Positions 26,218-34,649 of a stretch of 64,000 bases of DNA are shown here, in pieces (position 1 is the stretch's first letter; each line of letters begins with the position of its first letter). The notes below the pieces were generated by a model. The model worked only from the letters and a program-made list of their open reading frames with translations, was not told the origin of the DNA and did no database searches. A program made the position numbers and the translations under genes. Origin of the DNA: Carboxylicivirga sp. (lineage in GTDB: Bacteria > Bacteroidota > Bacteroidia > Bacteroidales > Marinilabiliaceae); the NCBI GenBank assembly GCA_025210475.1, contig JAOARW010000053.1, positions 277,113-341,112 on the forward strand, read 5' to 3'.

Positions 26218-27216
26218 ATGAACATCAAAACAACCATAAAACAACTCATCAACCACAAAACACTTACCCGCGAAGAGGCGAAGGAAGTATTGGTTAACAT
26301 TGCCAGGGAGCGATACAATCAATCGGAGGTGGTTGCTTTTCTAACCGTTTTTATGATGCGACCTGTTACTGTCGAGGAACTTTCAGGTTTTCGGGATGCA
26401 CTATTGGAATTATGTCTGCGCATTGATCTGGATGATTATCGAACCATTGATATGTGTGGAACGGGAGGCGATGGACAAAATACTTTTAATATTTCCACTT
26501 TGGCTTCGCTGGTGGTGGCCGGTACGGGAGCCAAGGTTTCCAAACACGGTAATTATGGTGTGTCATCGTCCTGTGGATCGTCCAATGTGATGGAGTACCT
26601 GGGGTATCAGTTTACCAACAATGCCGATGCGCTAAAAAAGCAACTGGAAGAAGCCAATATTTGTTTTCTGCATGCTCCGTTGTTTCATCCAGCCATGAAA
26701 GCGGTAGGCCCTATTCGTAAGGAGTTGGGCTTAAAAACCTTCTTTAATATGTTGGGACCAATGGTGAACCCGTCGTTTCCCAAATACCAGCTGGTGGGGG
26801 TGTTTAGCCTCGAACTGGCACGCGTTTATCAGTATATCTATCAACAAACGGATAAGCAATACAGCATTGTTCATTCTTTGGATGGCTACGATGAAGTTTC
26901 GCTTACGGGTGATTTTAAAGCCATAACCAACAATGGCGAACAGGTTTATGCACCTGCTGATTTTAATATGAATCAGATTCAGCCCAACGAGATTTTCGGA
27001 GGTGAAACGATACCTGAAGCTGCTCAGATTTTCAAAACAGTGATAGAAGGAGCAGGCACAGAGGCACAGAATAATGTGGTGATGGCCAATGCAGCTTTGG
27101 CTTTACAATGCTATTACCCTGAAAAGAACCTGGAGCAATGCATCGAAGCAGCGCAACAATCTTTATTGGGTGGTAAAGCGGCTAAGGTGCTGTCAACCTT
27201 GTTAAGCCTTTCTTAA
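26218..27216 (+). CDS. trpD: Anthranilate phosphoribosyltransferase
   Basis: TrpD transfers the phosphoribosyl group from PRPP to anthranilate. The 332-residue protein has the PRPP-binding GTGGDGQNTFNIST motif near residue 80, KHGNYGVSSSCGSSNVMEYLG, and the GPMVNPSFP region. It is monofunctional and not fused to TrpG. Confidence 0.96.
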   Translation: MNIKTTIKQLINHKTLTREEAKEVLVNIARERYNQSEVVAFLTVFMMRPVTVEELSGFRDALLELCLRIDLDDYRTIDMCGTGGDGQNTFNISTLASLVVAGTGAKVSKHGNYGVSSSCGSSNVMEYLGYQFTNNADALKKQLEEANICFLHAPLFHPAMKAVGPIRKELGLKTFFNMLGPMVNPSFPKYQLVGVFSLELARVYQYIYQQTDKQYSIVHSLDGYDEVSLTGDFKAITNNGEQVYAPADFNMNQIQPNEIFGGETIPEAAQIFKTVIEGAGTEAQNNVVMANAALALQCYYPEKNLEQCIEAAQQSLLGGKAAKVLSTLLSLS

Positions 27217-27240
27217 AGTATAATGTCTTAAGTGTAAAAA

Positions 27241-28023
27241 ATGAATATTCTCGATAAAATAGTTGCTCAAAAAAAGTTGGATGTAGCTGCTGCCATTCAG
27301 GAAATATCGGTGGAGCAGTTGATGGATCAGCCTTTATTTAACGAGGCCGTACCATCATTAAAGAATTCCATTGCCAATCCTGAGAGGAGTGGCGTGATCA
27401 CTGAGTTTAAACGTCAGTCGCCATCCAAAGGAATTATTAACGGAACAGCAAAGGTAGAAGAGGTGGTGATGGGCTATGAGCAAGCAGGTTCATCGGCCTT
27501 ATCCGTTTTAACCGATGAGCATTTTTTTGGAGGTTGTAAGGAGGATTTAATAAACGCGCGTCAGGTAACGCAGATACCGATTTTGCGCAAGGATTTTATC
27601 ATTGATCCTTACCAGGTGTATGAAGCAAAAGCCATAGGAGCCAGTGCCATTTTATTGATTGCAGCTATTCTCGATCAACGGCAGGCAAAGGAATTAGGTG
27701 CCCTGGCTAATTATTTGGGTATGGAGGTGCTGATGGAGCTTCACAGCCCGGAGGAAGCTGAAGTGCTGAATCCTTTTGTGGATGTGGTGGGCATTAATAA
27801 TCGTAACCTGAAAACCTTCGAGGTTGATCTGGATCAATCCATCAAACTGGCGGCATCTTTACCTGCTAATAAACTGAAGATATCAGAGAGTGGTATTCAT
27901 TCGCCAGAGGATGTATTTTATCTGCGAAAGAATGGATTCGACGGATTTCTGATTGGTGAGAATTTTATGAAGACCGATAATCCGGCCAATGCGTTTGAGG
28001 CTTTTGTGAAATTAATTAACTAG
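27241..28023 (+). CDS. trpC: Indole-3-glycerol phosphate synthase
   Basis: This enzyme converts CdRP to indole-3-glycerol phosphate. The 260-residue TIM barrel has EFKRQSPSKGIIN near residue 57, LRKDFIIDPYQVYEAKAIGA near residue 118, GINNRNLKTF near residue 183 and the phosphate-binding SESGIHSPEDV. It is monofunctional, with trpF encoded separately 221 nt downstream after a large heptad array. Confidence 0.96.
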   Translation: MNILDKIVAQKKLDVAAAIQEISVEQLMDQPLFNEAVPSLKNSIANPERSGVITEFKRQSPSKGIINGTAKVEEVVMGYEQAGSSALSVLTDEHFFGGCKEDLINARQVTQIPILRKDFIIDPYQVYEAKAIGASAILLIAAILDQRQAKELGALANYLGMEVLMELHSPEEAEVLNPFVDVVGINNRNLKTFEVDLDQSIKLAASLPANKLKISESGIHSPEDVFYLRKNGFDGFLIGENFMKTDNPANAFEAFVKLIN

Positions 28024-28208
28024 ATGAGAGGTGATAAGGCAGCAGTGCTTGAGGCAGAAGGCAGAAAATGGAGATCAGAGGTGAGAAAAGAGAGGTGAGA
28101 GGTGAGAGAAGAGCGGTGAGAGAAGAGCGGTGAGAGAAGAGCGGTGAGTCAAATATATCGGACTTCGGGCTACGGACCATAAATAAATAGGACTTCGAGC
28201 TTCGGACT
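28024..28208 (+). repeat. Heptad repeat arrays in trpC-trpF spacer
   Basis: The first part is an AGAGGTG-type purine-rich array of about 17 heptads, including three perfect 14-nt copies (two heptads each) at 28105-28146. The second part has TCGGACT-type units in two short direct runs (about 28159-28179 and 28188-28208). Both families recur in the trpG-trpD and trpA-purU spacers, in the same order. Confidence 0.8.
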
Positions 28209-28243
28209 ATAAAAATTGTTCAAATGGCAGTAGATAAACAAAA

Positions 28244-28927
28244 ATGAGACAGCAAACCCAACATACAGGCGGCATATCGCGCACAGAGTACAGTGTACCA
28301 GGCACCATTAAAATAAAAGTATGTGGCATGCGCGACGCTTCCAATATCGAAGAGCTGATGCGCCTCAAGCCCGATTACATGGGTTTTATCTTTTACGATA
28401 AATCACCACGTTTTATTGAGCAAAAACCAGTTGTTGAGATGGATGCCTCAATTCGAAAGGTTGGCGTGTTTGTTAATGCCAGTGAACGAACGATTGACGA
28501 AAAACGCATTCATTTTGGTTTGGATCTAATTCAGTTGCATGGCGATGAATCACCCGAATTGTGTTATTTATTAAAGCAGTCGGGAGCTCAGGTTATAAAG
28601 GTGTTTCGGGTGGATGAGGATTTTGACTTCCAACAAACACGTTGTTACCAGGATTATTGTGATTACTTTTTATTTGATACACAAACGAAGGCCTTCGGCG
28701 GAAGTGGTAAGAAATTCGATTGGCGTTTATTAAAGAAATATAACAATGCCCGTCCCATTTTTTTAAGTGGCGGCATCGGCCCCGACGATGTTGACGAAAT
28801 CAGGAAAATAGAAGGCCTCAACCTTAAAGCCATTGATGTAAATAGCAAATTTGAGACAAAACCTGGCATTAAGAATATTAAAAAGCTCTCAAGGTTTATA
28901 GAGGAAATAAGGCAAATAAACAGTTAG
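28244..28927 (+). CDS. trpF: Phosphoribosylanthranilate isomerase
   Basis: TrpF performs the Amadori rearrangement of phosphoribosylanthranilate. The conserved body begins at IKIKVCGMRDASNIEEL. It also has GVFVNAS, IQLHGDES, FDTQTKAFGGSGKKFDW and the phosphate-binding FLSGGIGPDDV segment. The only usable in-frame start is the ATG at 28244, which gives about 21 extra residues before the conserved first strand. Whether this tail is translated in full is open. It starts 36 nt after a heptad array. Confidence 0.92.
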   Translation: MRQQTQHTGGISRTEYSVPGTIKIKVCGMRDASNIEELMRLKPDYMGFIFYDKSPRFIEQKPVVEMDASIRKVGVFVNASERTIDEKRIHFGLDLIQLHGDESPELCYLLKQSGAQVIKVFRVDEDFDFQQTRCYQDYCDYFLFDTQTKAFGGSGKKFDWRLLKKYNNARPIFLSGGIGPDDVDEIRKIEGLNLKAIDVNSKFETKPGIKNIKKLSRFIEEIRQINS

Positions 28928-28948
28928 TGAAATTGAAAATAGCAAATA

Positions 28949-30145
28949 ATGAGCAATAAGAAAAAATACCAGGTGAACGAAAAAGGAATGTACGGCCGTT
29001 TTGGAGGTGCTTATATTCCAGAGATGCTTTACCCAAACATTGAAAACCTGAAAGCTGTTTATAAAGACATTATTGATTCACCGTCTTTTCAAAAGGAGTA
29101 TAAATCATTATTGAAAGATTATGTGGGACGACCCTCGCCTTTGTATTATGCCAAGCGACTATCGGACAAATATCAGACTAACGTTTACCTCAAACGTGAA
29201 GATTTAAATCATACCGGGGCTCACAAAATCAATAACACCGTGGGGCAGATATTAATTGCAAGGCACATGGGGAAAGAGCGCATTATTGCAGAAACCGGAG
29301 CCGGTCAGCATGGCGTTGCCACCGCCACGGCCTGTGCACTCATGGGGCTTAAGTGTGTGGTGTACATGGGCGAAGTGGATATACAGCGCCAGGCACCCAA
29401 TGTGGCCCGCATGAAAATGCTTGGGGCAGAGGTAAAGGCGGCTACATCAGGAAGTCGTACCTTAAAAGATGCCACCAACGAAGCTTTGCGCGATTGGATT
29501 TGTAATCCCGAAGATACTTTCTACTTGATTGGTTCGGTGGTTGGGCCTCACCCTTATCCCGACATGGTGGCTCGATTACAAGCAGTAATCAGCGAAGAAA
29601 TAAAACAGCAGATTCGTGAAAAAACAGATAAGGACTATCCCGATTATGTGATTGCCTGCGTTGGTGGCGGTAGTAATGCGGCGGGTTCGTTTTATCATTT
29701 CCTTGATGATGATAGAGTGAAGTTGGTGGCTGTGGAAGCATCGGGCAGGGGCGTTGAATCCGGTGAAACAGCGGCTACCATTGCTTTGGGCGATATGGGC
29801 ATCATCCATGGTAGCAAAACTTTCTTAATGCAAAGTGATGACGGACAAATTACGGAGCCTTACTCCATATCGGCCGGTTTGGATTATCCCGGCATCGGGC
29901 CGCAACATGCCCATTTGTTTGATACCAAACGCGCACAGTTTTTATCGGCTACCGATCAGGAATCATTGGATGCGGCACTGCAACTAACACAGCTCGAAGG
30001 AATCATTCCGGCATTGGAGTCGTCTCATGCTTTGGCTGCGCTCGATAAGCTGAAATTTAAGAAAAACGAAGCCGTGGTGATTACGCTTTCGGGGCGTGGT
30101 GATAAAGACATGGCCACTTATATGGATCGCTTTGGTTTCAAGTAG
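28949..30145 (+). CDS. trpB: Tryptophan synthase beta chain
   Basis: TrpB is the PLP enzyme that joins indole and serine. The 398-residue protein has the PLP lysine in [10 protein letters not shown] near residue 95, the [13 protein letters not shown] loop, the GGGSNAAG phosphate-binding motif and the C-terminal SGRGDKDM. It is the TrpB1 type, expected to pair with TrpA downstream. Confidence 0.97.
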   Translation: MSNKKKYQVNEKGMYGRFGGAYIPEMLYPNIENLKAVYKDIIDSPSFQKEYKSLLKDYVGRPSPLYYAKRLSDKYQTNVYLKREDLNHTGAHKINNTVGQILIARHMGKERIIAETGAGQHGVATATACALMGLKCVVYMGEVDIQRQAPNVARMKMLGAEVKAATSGSRTLKDATNEALRDWICNPEDTFYLIGSVVGPHPYPDMVARLQAVISEEIKQQIREKTDKDYPDYVIACVGGGSNAAGSFYHFLDDDRVKLVAVEASGRGVESGETAATIALGDMGIIHGSKTFLMQSDDGQITEPYSISAGLDYPGIGPQHAHLFDTKRAQFLSATDQESLDAALQLTQLEGIIPALESSHALAALDKLKFKKNEAVVITLSGRGDKDMATYMDRFGFK

Positions 30146-30236
30146 GCATGTGAGAAATCTTATCGACATATTTCAAGGATTTGCTTACAGCAAAGCACCT
30201 AAACATTGATAACATTAAGCTAAGAGCTTTAAAAAG

Positions 30237-31013
30237 ATGAACAGATTACAGCAACTCTTTAAAAATAAAAAGGATATCTGCTCGGTTTATTACACAGCCG
30301 GCTATCCCAATTTGGATGATACCATGCCAATTCTTCAGGCTTTGGAAGCAGGAGGCGCCGACCTGGTTGAGCTGGGCATGCCTTTCTCCGATCCATTAGC
30401 TGATGGTCCCACCATTCAGGCCAGTAGTGAGCAGGCGCTCGAAAATGGCATGAGCATCAAATACTTGTTTGAGCAGATTAAGAATATGCGCCAAAGCATC
30501 TCCATACCGGTAATATTGATGGGCTATTTCAATCCGGTGTTTAAATATGGAGTGGAGGATTTTATTGCTAAATGCCAGGAAGTAGGTGTCGATGGCCTTA
30601 TTATACCGGACTTGCCTTTTGACGAATACCAGGAGAAGTATCAGAAATTATTTGAAGAAGCTGGCATTGCCAATATTTTCTTGATTACACCACAAACTTC
30701 CAACGAGCGAATCAAATTAATCGATGCCCAGAGCAAAGGTTTTATCTATGTGGTATCGTCGGCCTCGGTAACGGGTGCTAAAAAAGAAGTGGAACAACAA
30801 CAAATCGATTATTTTAACCGGGTGAATAGCCTCGGATTGCAAACACCACGTTTGATTGGGTTTGGAATCAGTAACCGTTCAACCTTTGTTACCGCATGCG
30901 AGAATGCTTCAGGTGCAATCATCGGAAGTGCTTTTGTAAAGCTCTTAGGCGAGAGTGGCGTTGATGAGGTGAAAATAGGGGAGTTTGTAAAAGCGATTAA
31001 GCTCGAAGGGTAA
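30237..31013 (+). CDS. trpA: Tryptophan synthase alpha chain
   Basis: TrpA cleaves indole-3-glycerol phosphate and channels indole to TrpB. The 258-residue barrel has the catalytic Glu in DLVELGMPFSDPLADGP and the catalytic Asp in GLIIPDLPFDEY, with GFGISNRSTF near the phosphate site. The spacer to purU contains a small hairpin without a T run and heptad arrays, but no convincing intrinsic terminator. Confidence 0.96.
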   Translation: MNRLQQLFKNKKDICSVYYTAGYPNLDDTMPILQALEAGGADLVELGMPFSDPLADGPTIQASSEQALENGMSIKYLFEQIKNMRQSISIPVILMGYFNPVFKYGVEDFIAKCQEVGVDGLIIPDLPFDEYQEKYQKLFEEAGIANIFLITPQTSNERIKLIDAQSKGFIYVVSSASVTGAKKEVEQQQIDYFNRVNSLGLQTPRLIGFGISNRSTFVTACENASGAIIGSAFVKLLGESGVDEVKIGEFVKAIKLEG

Positions 31014-31061
31014 AGTCTCCATTCCGAAGGTGTTTTACGTGCACCTTGTAATGAAAAATAG

Positions 31062-31236
31062 AAAGTAGATAGTAGACAGTAGTCAGTAGTGAGAGGTGAG
31101 CGATGAGAGGCGAGCGATGAGAGATGAGCGTGGAGTAAAATGTTAATAAATCGGACTTCGATCTACGGACTTAATAAACAAATTAAAATAGAATATCAAC
31201 CAACTGCGCACATAGCACTGCGCACTAAGCACTAAA
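31062..31236 (+). repeat. Heptad mosaic in trpA-purU spacer
   Basis: Purine-rich heptads (AGATAGT, AGACAGT, AGTCAGT, AGCGATG, AGAGATG types; about 31062-31135) come first. A TCGGACT run (about 31161-31185) follows. The last is a TGCGCAC/TAAGCAC run (about 31205-31236) that ends at the purU ATG. The order (purine-rich, TCGGACT, third family, start codon) is the same as in the trpG-trpD spacer. Confidence 0.75.
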
Positions 31237-31237
31237 T

Positions 31238-32095
31238 ATGCAAAACACAGCTATAATTCGTATCCATTGTCCCGATCAGCAGGGCATTGTATCCAGAGTA
31301 ACCAATTTTATCAGTACACACAATGGAAATATCCTGTATCTCGATCAGCACACCGACAAAGCAGAGAAACGGTTTTTTATGCGGGTGGAATGGGATTTAG
31401 AAGGCTTTGCCATTGACGCTGATTCTATCGAAGAAGTTTTTGCCCGTGCCATAGCAGAGCCAATGCAGATGGTTTGGACCCTGAATTTTTCTTCACAAAC
31501 GCCACGCATGGCCATTTTCGTGTCGCGTGCATCCCATTGTTTGTATGACTTACTGGCGCGATACAGTGCCGGGGAGCTAAATGTACAGATACCTCTGATC
31601 ATAAGTAACCACAAGGATTTGGAAAAGGTGGCTAAGCAATTTGAGATTCCTTATTACCATTTGCCACTCACCAGGGAAAACAAGCCTGAGGCCGAAGCCG
31701 AGCAGATTCGTTTGTGTGAAGAGCATCAGGTTGATTTTATTGTATTGGCCCGATACATGCAAATCTTATCGTCAGAGTTTAATGCTCAGTATCCCGATCG
31801 AATTATTAATATTCACCACTCTTTTTTACCGGCTTTTGCAGGAGCTAAACCATACCATGCGGCTCATTCGCGAGGGGTAAAACTGATTGGAGCCACCGGC
31901 CATTATGTAACATCCGATTTGGATGCAGGTCCCATCATAGAGCAGGACGTGATTAAAATATCGCACCACGATACGGTTCAGAGCCTGGTGCAAAAAGGTA
32001 AAGATGTGGAAAAGATGGTTTTATCGCGCGCTGTTCAGGCACATATCGACCGAAAAACATTGGTATATAAGAATAAAACGATCATATTCGCTTAG
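31238..32095 (+). CDS. purU: Formyltetrahydrofolate deformylase
   Basis: PurU hydrolyses 10-formyl-THF to formate and THF. The 285-residue protein has an N-terminal ACT domain (IIRIHCPDQQGIVSRVTNFI) and a C-terminal formyltransferase-like catalytic domain with the ARYMQILS, NIHHSFLPAFAGAKPYHAAHSRGVKLIGATGHYVT and DLDAGPIIEQDV motifs (catalytic Asn, His, Asp). Its place inside a trp-his cluster is unusual. Formate and one-carbon balance link it loosely to His and purine metabolism. Confidence 0.95.
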   Translation: MQNTAIIRIHCPDQQGIVSRVTNFISTHNGNILYLDQHTDKAEKRFFMRVEWDLEGFAIDADSIEEVFARAIAEPMQMVWTLNFSSQTPRMAIFVSRASHCLYDLLARYSAGELNVQIPLIISNHKDLEKVAKQFEIPYYHLPLTRENKPEAEAEQIRLCEEHQVDFIVLARYMQILSSEFNAQYPDRIINIHHSFLPAFAGAKPYHAAHSRGVKLIGATGHYVTSDLDAGPIIEQDVIKISHHDTVQSLVQKGKDVEKMVLSRAVQAHIDRKTLVYKNKTIIFA

Positions 32096-32156
32096 GTAAG
32101 TAATGAATTTAATGAAATGACGAGCTTCTTTTATTTATTATGAGGTCTTCTATGAA

Positions 32157-32215
32157 TCATTGGCTGATAACTGACAGCCGATAGCTATTAGCTTTTTGAT
32201 TAGCTTACTTAAAAC
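32157..32215 (+). repeat. AGCT-type heptads in purU-tlpA spacer
   Basis: Units such as ATAACTG, ACAGCCG, ATAGCTA and TTAGCTT run with a 7-nt period, with a small GGCTG/CAGCC hairpin at the start. The family is the same as that ahead of trpD, hisD, hisC and hisB. Confidence 0.6.
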
Positions 32216-32270
32216 AATAATATTAAAGATAGATAAATCAAGTCATAAGAAACGATTAAAAAAAAATCCC

Positions 32271-32789
32271 ATGAAACAGTTCGTAACATTATTGACAATA
32301 GCATTAATTGCAGAATCAACATTCGCACAAACGCCCGATGAGCGCGGTTACATTGTGAAAGTAGGTGATATGGCGCCCGATTTTGAAATGACACTTACCG
32401 ATGGTTCGAGTGTTAAACTGTCTGATTTAAGAGGAAGTGTTGTGATGCTTCAATTCACGGCCAGCTGGTGTGGGGTGTGTCGTAAAGAGATGCCACACAT
32501 CGAAAAAGAGATCTGGCAAGCCTATAAGGACAAAGGTCTGAAGGTGTTTGGCGTAGATCGTGATGAGCCCAAAAAGAAAGCGCTTGAGATGGTAAAAGCT
32601 ACCGGAATTACATACCCAATGGGTTTGGATGATAATGCTGATATATTTGGTTTGTATGCCGATAAAAAATCGGGTGTTACGCGCAATGTGTTAATCGATA
32701 AGCATGGTAAAATTATTTTCTTAACTCGTCTTTTCAATCAGGATGAATTTAATGCTTTGGTGAAAAGGATAGGTGAGGAAGTGAAATAA
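32271..32789 (+). CDS. TlpA-like thioredoxin-fold lipid- or periplasm-exported protein
   Basis: From the ATG at 32271 (MKQFVTLLTIALIAESTFAQ) the protein has a signal peptide and an AhpC/TSA-TlpA type thioredoxin domain: VGDMAPDFEMTL, then the redox motif ASWCGVCRKEMP (CxxC), then the conserved cis-Pro region GVTRNVLIDKHGKI. It is likely a periplasmic thiol-disulfide oxidoreductase. The longer frame start at 32196 would bury the signal peptide. It has no known link to Trp or His synthesis. The stop codon overlaps the first heptad of the first S23 element. Confidence 0.85.
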   Translation: MKQFVTLLTIALIAESTFAQTPDERGYIVKVGDMAPDFEMTLTDGSSVKLSDLRGSVVMLQFTASWCGVCRKEMPHIEKEIWQAYKDKGLKVFGVDRDEPKKKALEMVKATGITYPMGLDDNADIFGLYADKKSGVTRNVLIDKHGKIIFLTRLFNQDEFNALVKRIGEEVK

Positions 32790-33268
32790 GTCCGAAGATG
32801 TTAGTCCGAAGTCCGTAGCAGTGATTACCAAATAAGATGATTTTTATTTAAACCAAACCAGATATGAAAACATTCAGAGAATTAGTTGTTTGGCAAAAGT
32901 CGATGGATTTAGTCACAGAAATTTATGAGAAAACCCGGAATTTTCCTGATGAGGAAAAATATGGTCTTACGAATCAAATAAGGCGTGCTTCTGTATCCAT
33001 TCCTTCCAATATTGCCGAAGGCTTTGGCAGAAAGTCAGATGGCGATTTTGCCAGGTTTGTCTCTATTGCAATGGGTTCGAATTATGAAGTCCAAACACAA
33101 TTAGAAATTGCAAGAAATGTAGGCTTTATGGAAACAGGCCAGCTTAAAATTCTAATTGAGAAGTTAGAAGAAATAGATAAAATGCTAAAAGGTTTAAAGT
33201 CCAAATTAAAATAGATATGCTTGAAAAGATAAACGATTCTTCGGACTCCGGACTTCGGTCTTCGGACT
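32789..33268 (+). mobile_element. S23 IVS-like element 1 (TCGGACT family arms)
   Basis: A left array of AGTCCGA-type heptads (32789-32816) and a right array of TCGGACT-type heptads (33241-33268) are inverted copies of each other; 22 of 28 positions are complementary in register. They enclose the S23 gene and the hisH start codon. The arms could form a long RNA stem with the S23 ORF in its loop, as in 23S rRNA intervening sequences. The right arm is translated as part of HisH. No transposase is present; mobility is an inference. Confidence 0.6.
32864..33214 (+). CDS. S23/IVP-type four-helix-bundle protein, copy 1
   Basis: This 116-residue protein of the S23 ribosomal intervening-sequence family is structurally related to the Avd accessory protein of diversity-generating retroelements. 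The family opening LVVWQKSMDLV and the signature IRRASVSIPSNIAEGFGR (about residues 41-58) are clear. The known fold is a basic pentameric four-helix bundle that may bind nucleic acid. It lies within TCGGACT-family inverted heptad arrays, and hisH begins 2 nt after its stop codon. The function is unknown. Confidence 0.92.
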   Translation: MKTFRELVVWQKSMDLVTEIYEKTRNFPDEEKYGLTNQIRRASVSIPSNIAEGFGRKSDGDFARFVSIAMGSNYEVQTQLEIARNVGFMETGQLKILIEKLEEIDKMLKGLKSKLK

Positions 33269-33870
33269 GCCAAAACATCGTAATAATAAAATACAACGCC
33301 GGCAATATCCGCTCGGTTAACAATGCCTTGTTGCGCCTCGGTTATGAAGCGGAGATAACAGCGGATCCAGAAAAGATTAAAGCGGCCGATAAGGTGATTT
33401 TCCCGGGAGTGGGAGAGGCCAGTACCACCATGGCTTACCTGCGAGAAACAGGTTTAGATGAGGTAATCATCGGATTAAAGCAACCCGTGCTGGGTATTTG
33501 TCTGGGCATGCAGCTAATGTGCAGCTACTCGGAGGAGGGCGATGTGCAATGCCTTAATATCTTTGATGAGAAGGTGCGTAAGTTTCAATTACCGAAGAAC
33601 AACGATGCTAATATCAAGATTCCCCACATGGGTTGGAACAAGATAACTCAAGTGCAATCGCCTTTGTTCGATGCGTCGTTGGAAGGTGAGTACGTTTACT
33701 TTGTACATAGCTTCTATGTGGCCATGGGCGATGATACAGCCGCTACCACCAAGTATATCCAACCCTATAGTTCGGCCTTGCAAAAGAATAACTTTTATGC
33801 CACACAGTTTCACCCCGAGAAAAGTGGATCGATAGGTGAACGTATTTTAGCAAACTTTTTAAAACTATAA
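33217..33870 (+). CDS. hisH: Imidazole glycerol phosphate synthase glutaminase subunit, with repeat-encoded N-terminus
   Basis: HisH hydrolyses glutamine and channels ammonia to HisF. The catalytic Cys is in GICLGMQLMC (about residue 95) and the His-Glu pair in TQFHPEKSGS. The conserved body starts at IVIIKYNAGNI, about residue 21. The first 20 residues include a Ser/Asp-rich stretch encoded by the TCGGACT heptads. No ATG, GTG or TTG lies in frame between 33217 and the conserved start, so translation must include the repeat or use a non-standard start. The ATG is 2 nt after the S23 stop. Confidence 0.92.
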   Translation: MLEKINDSSDSGLRSSDCQNIVIIKYNAGNIRSVNNALLRLGYEAEITADPEKIKAADKVIFPGVGEASTTMAYLRETGLDEVIIGLKQPVLGICLGMQLMCSYSEEGDVQCLNIFDEKVRKFQLPKNNDANIKIPHMGWNKITQVQSPLFDASLEGEYVYFVHSFYVAMGDDTAATTKYIQPYSSALQKNNFYATQFHPEKSGSIGERILANFLKL

Positions 33871-33881
33871 AACCATTAACA

Positions 33882-33897
33882 ATCCTGTGTGCAGGAT
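33882..33897 (+). repeat. Short hairpin in hisH-hisA spacer
   Basis: ATCCTG and CAGGAT are perfect 6-bp arms around a TGTG tetraloop, with no T run. It could stabilise or process the mRNA between hisH and hisA. Confidence 0.4.
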
Positions 33898-33921
33898 AGG
33901 CAGTTAACAGCTTTTAAAACG

Positions 33922-34647
33922 ATGAATAAAATAGATATCATACCTGCCATTGACATTATTGATGGCAAATGTGTGCGCCTGAGTCAGGGTGATTACGATA
34001 GCAAGAAAGTATATAACGAAGACCCATTGGAGGTTGCTAAGGAATTTGAAGATCATGGTATCTCACGTCTTCATCTCGTTGATCTGGATGGAGCTAAGGC
34101 CGGACAAATTATTAACTACAAGGTGTTGGAGCGTATTGCCTCCAAGACCAGCCTGGTGATTGATTTTGGTGGAGGTCTCAAGAAATCGGAAGATCTACAC
34201 ATTGCCTTTGAGTCGGGTGCTCAAATGGTTACAGGTGGTTCTATTGCCGTTAAAAATCCAGATGAGTTCGAGAGTTGGATCAGCGAATATGGATCCGAAA
34301 AGATCATTCTCGGAGCAGATGCCAAGGACAACAAGATAGCGGTTACCGGTTGGCTCGAAGAAACTGATCAGGAACTGATTCCATTCATCAAAGACTATTG
34401 CTCAAAAGGCATTACAAAGGTGATCTGCACGGACATTAGCAAGGATGGTATGCTACAAGGACCTGCCATCGATCTGTATAAAGATATCATGAACGAGTTA
34501 CCGGAACTATACCTGGTGGCCAGCGGCGGTGTTAGTAACATTGGCGATATTGATGCCTTAGCAGAAGCGAATATTCCGGCCATGATCTTCGGTAAAGCCA
34601 TTTATGAAGGGAAGATTAACTTGAAGGAATTGGAGAGGTTTTTTTAG
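33922..34647 (+). CDS. hisA: ProFAR isomerase
   Basis: HisA opens the ribose of ProFAR to PRFAR in step four of His synthesis. The ATG at 33922 ([16 protein letters not shown]) is chosen because HisA begins at this strand; the frame is open 11 codons upstream. The two half-barrel catalytic aspartates are in [13 protein letters not shown] and in [11 protein letters not shown]. The phosphate sites are DFGGGLKK and [10 protein letters not shown]. The second S23 element begins at its stop codon. Confidence 0.95.
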   Translation: MNKIDIIPAIDIIDGKCVRLSQGDYDSKKVYNEDPLEVAKEFEDHGISRLHLVDLDGAKAGQIINYKVLERIASKTSLVIDFGGGLKKSEDLHIAFESGAQMVTGGSIAVKNPDEFESWISEYGSEKIILGADAKDNKIAVTGWLEETDQELIPFIKDYCSKGITKVICTDISKDGMLQGPAIDLYKDIMNELPELYLVASGGVSNIGDIDALAEANIPAMIFGKAIYEGKINLKELERFF

Positions 34648-34649
34648 GT

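Noticed and set aside
31028..31048. A trp operon terminator after trpA
   Set aside because: The AAGGTG/CACCTT hairpin has only about six pairs and no T run, so it is not a convincing intrinsic terminator.
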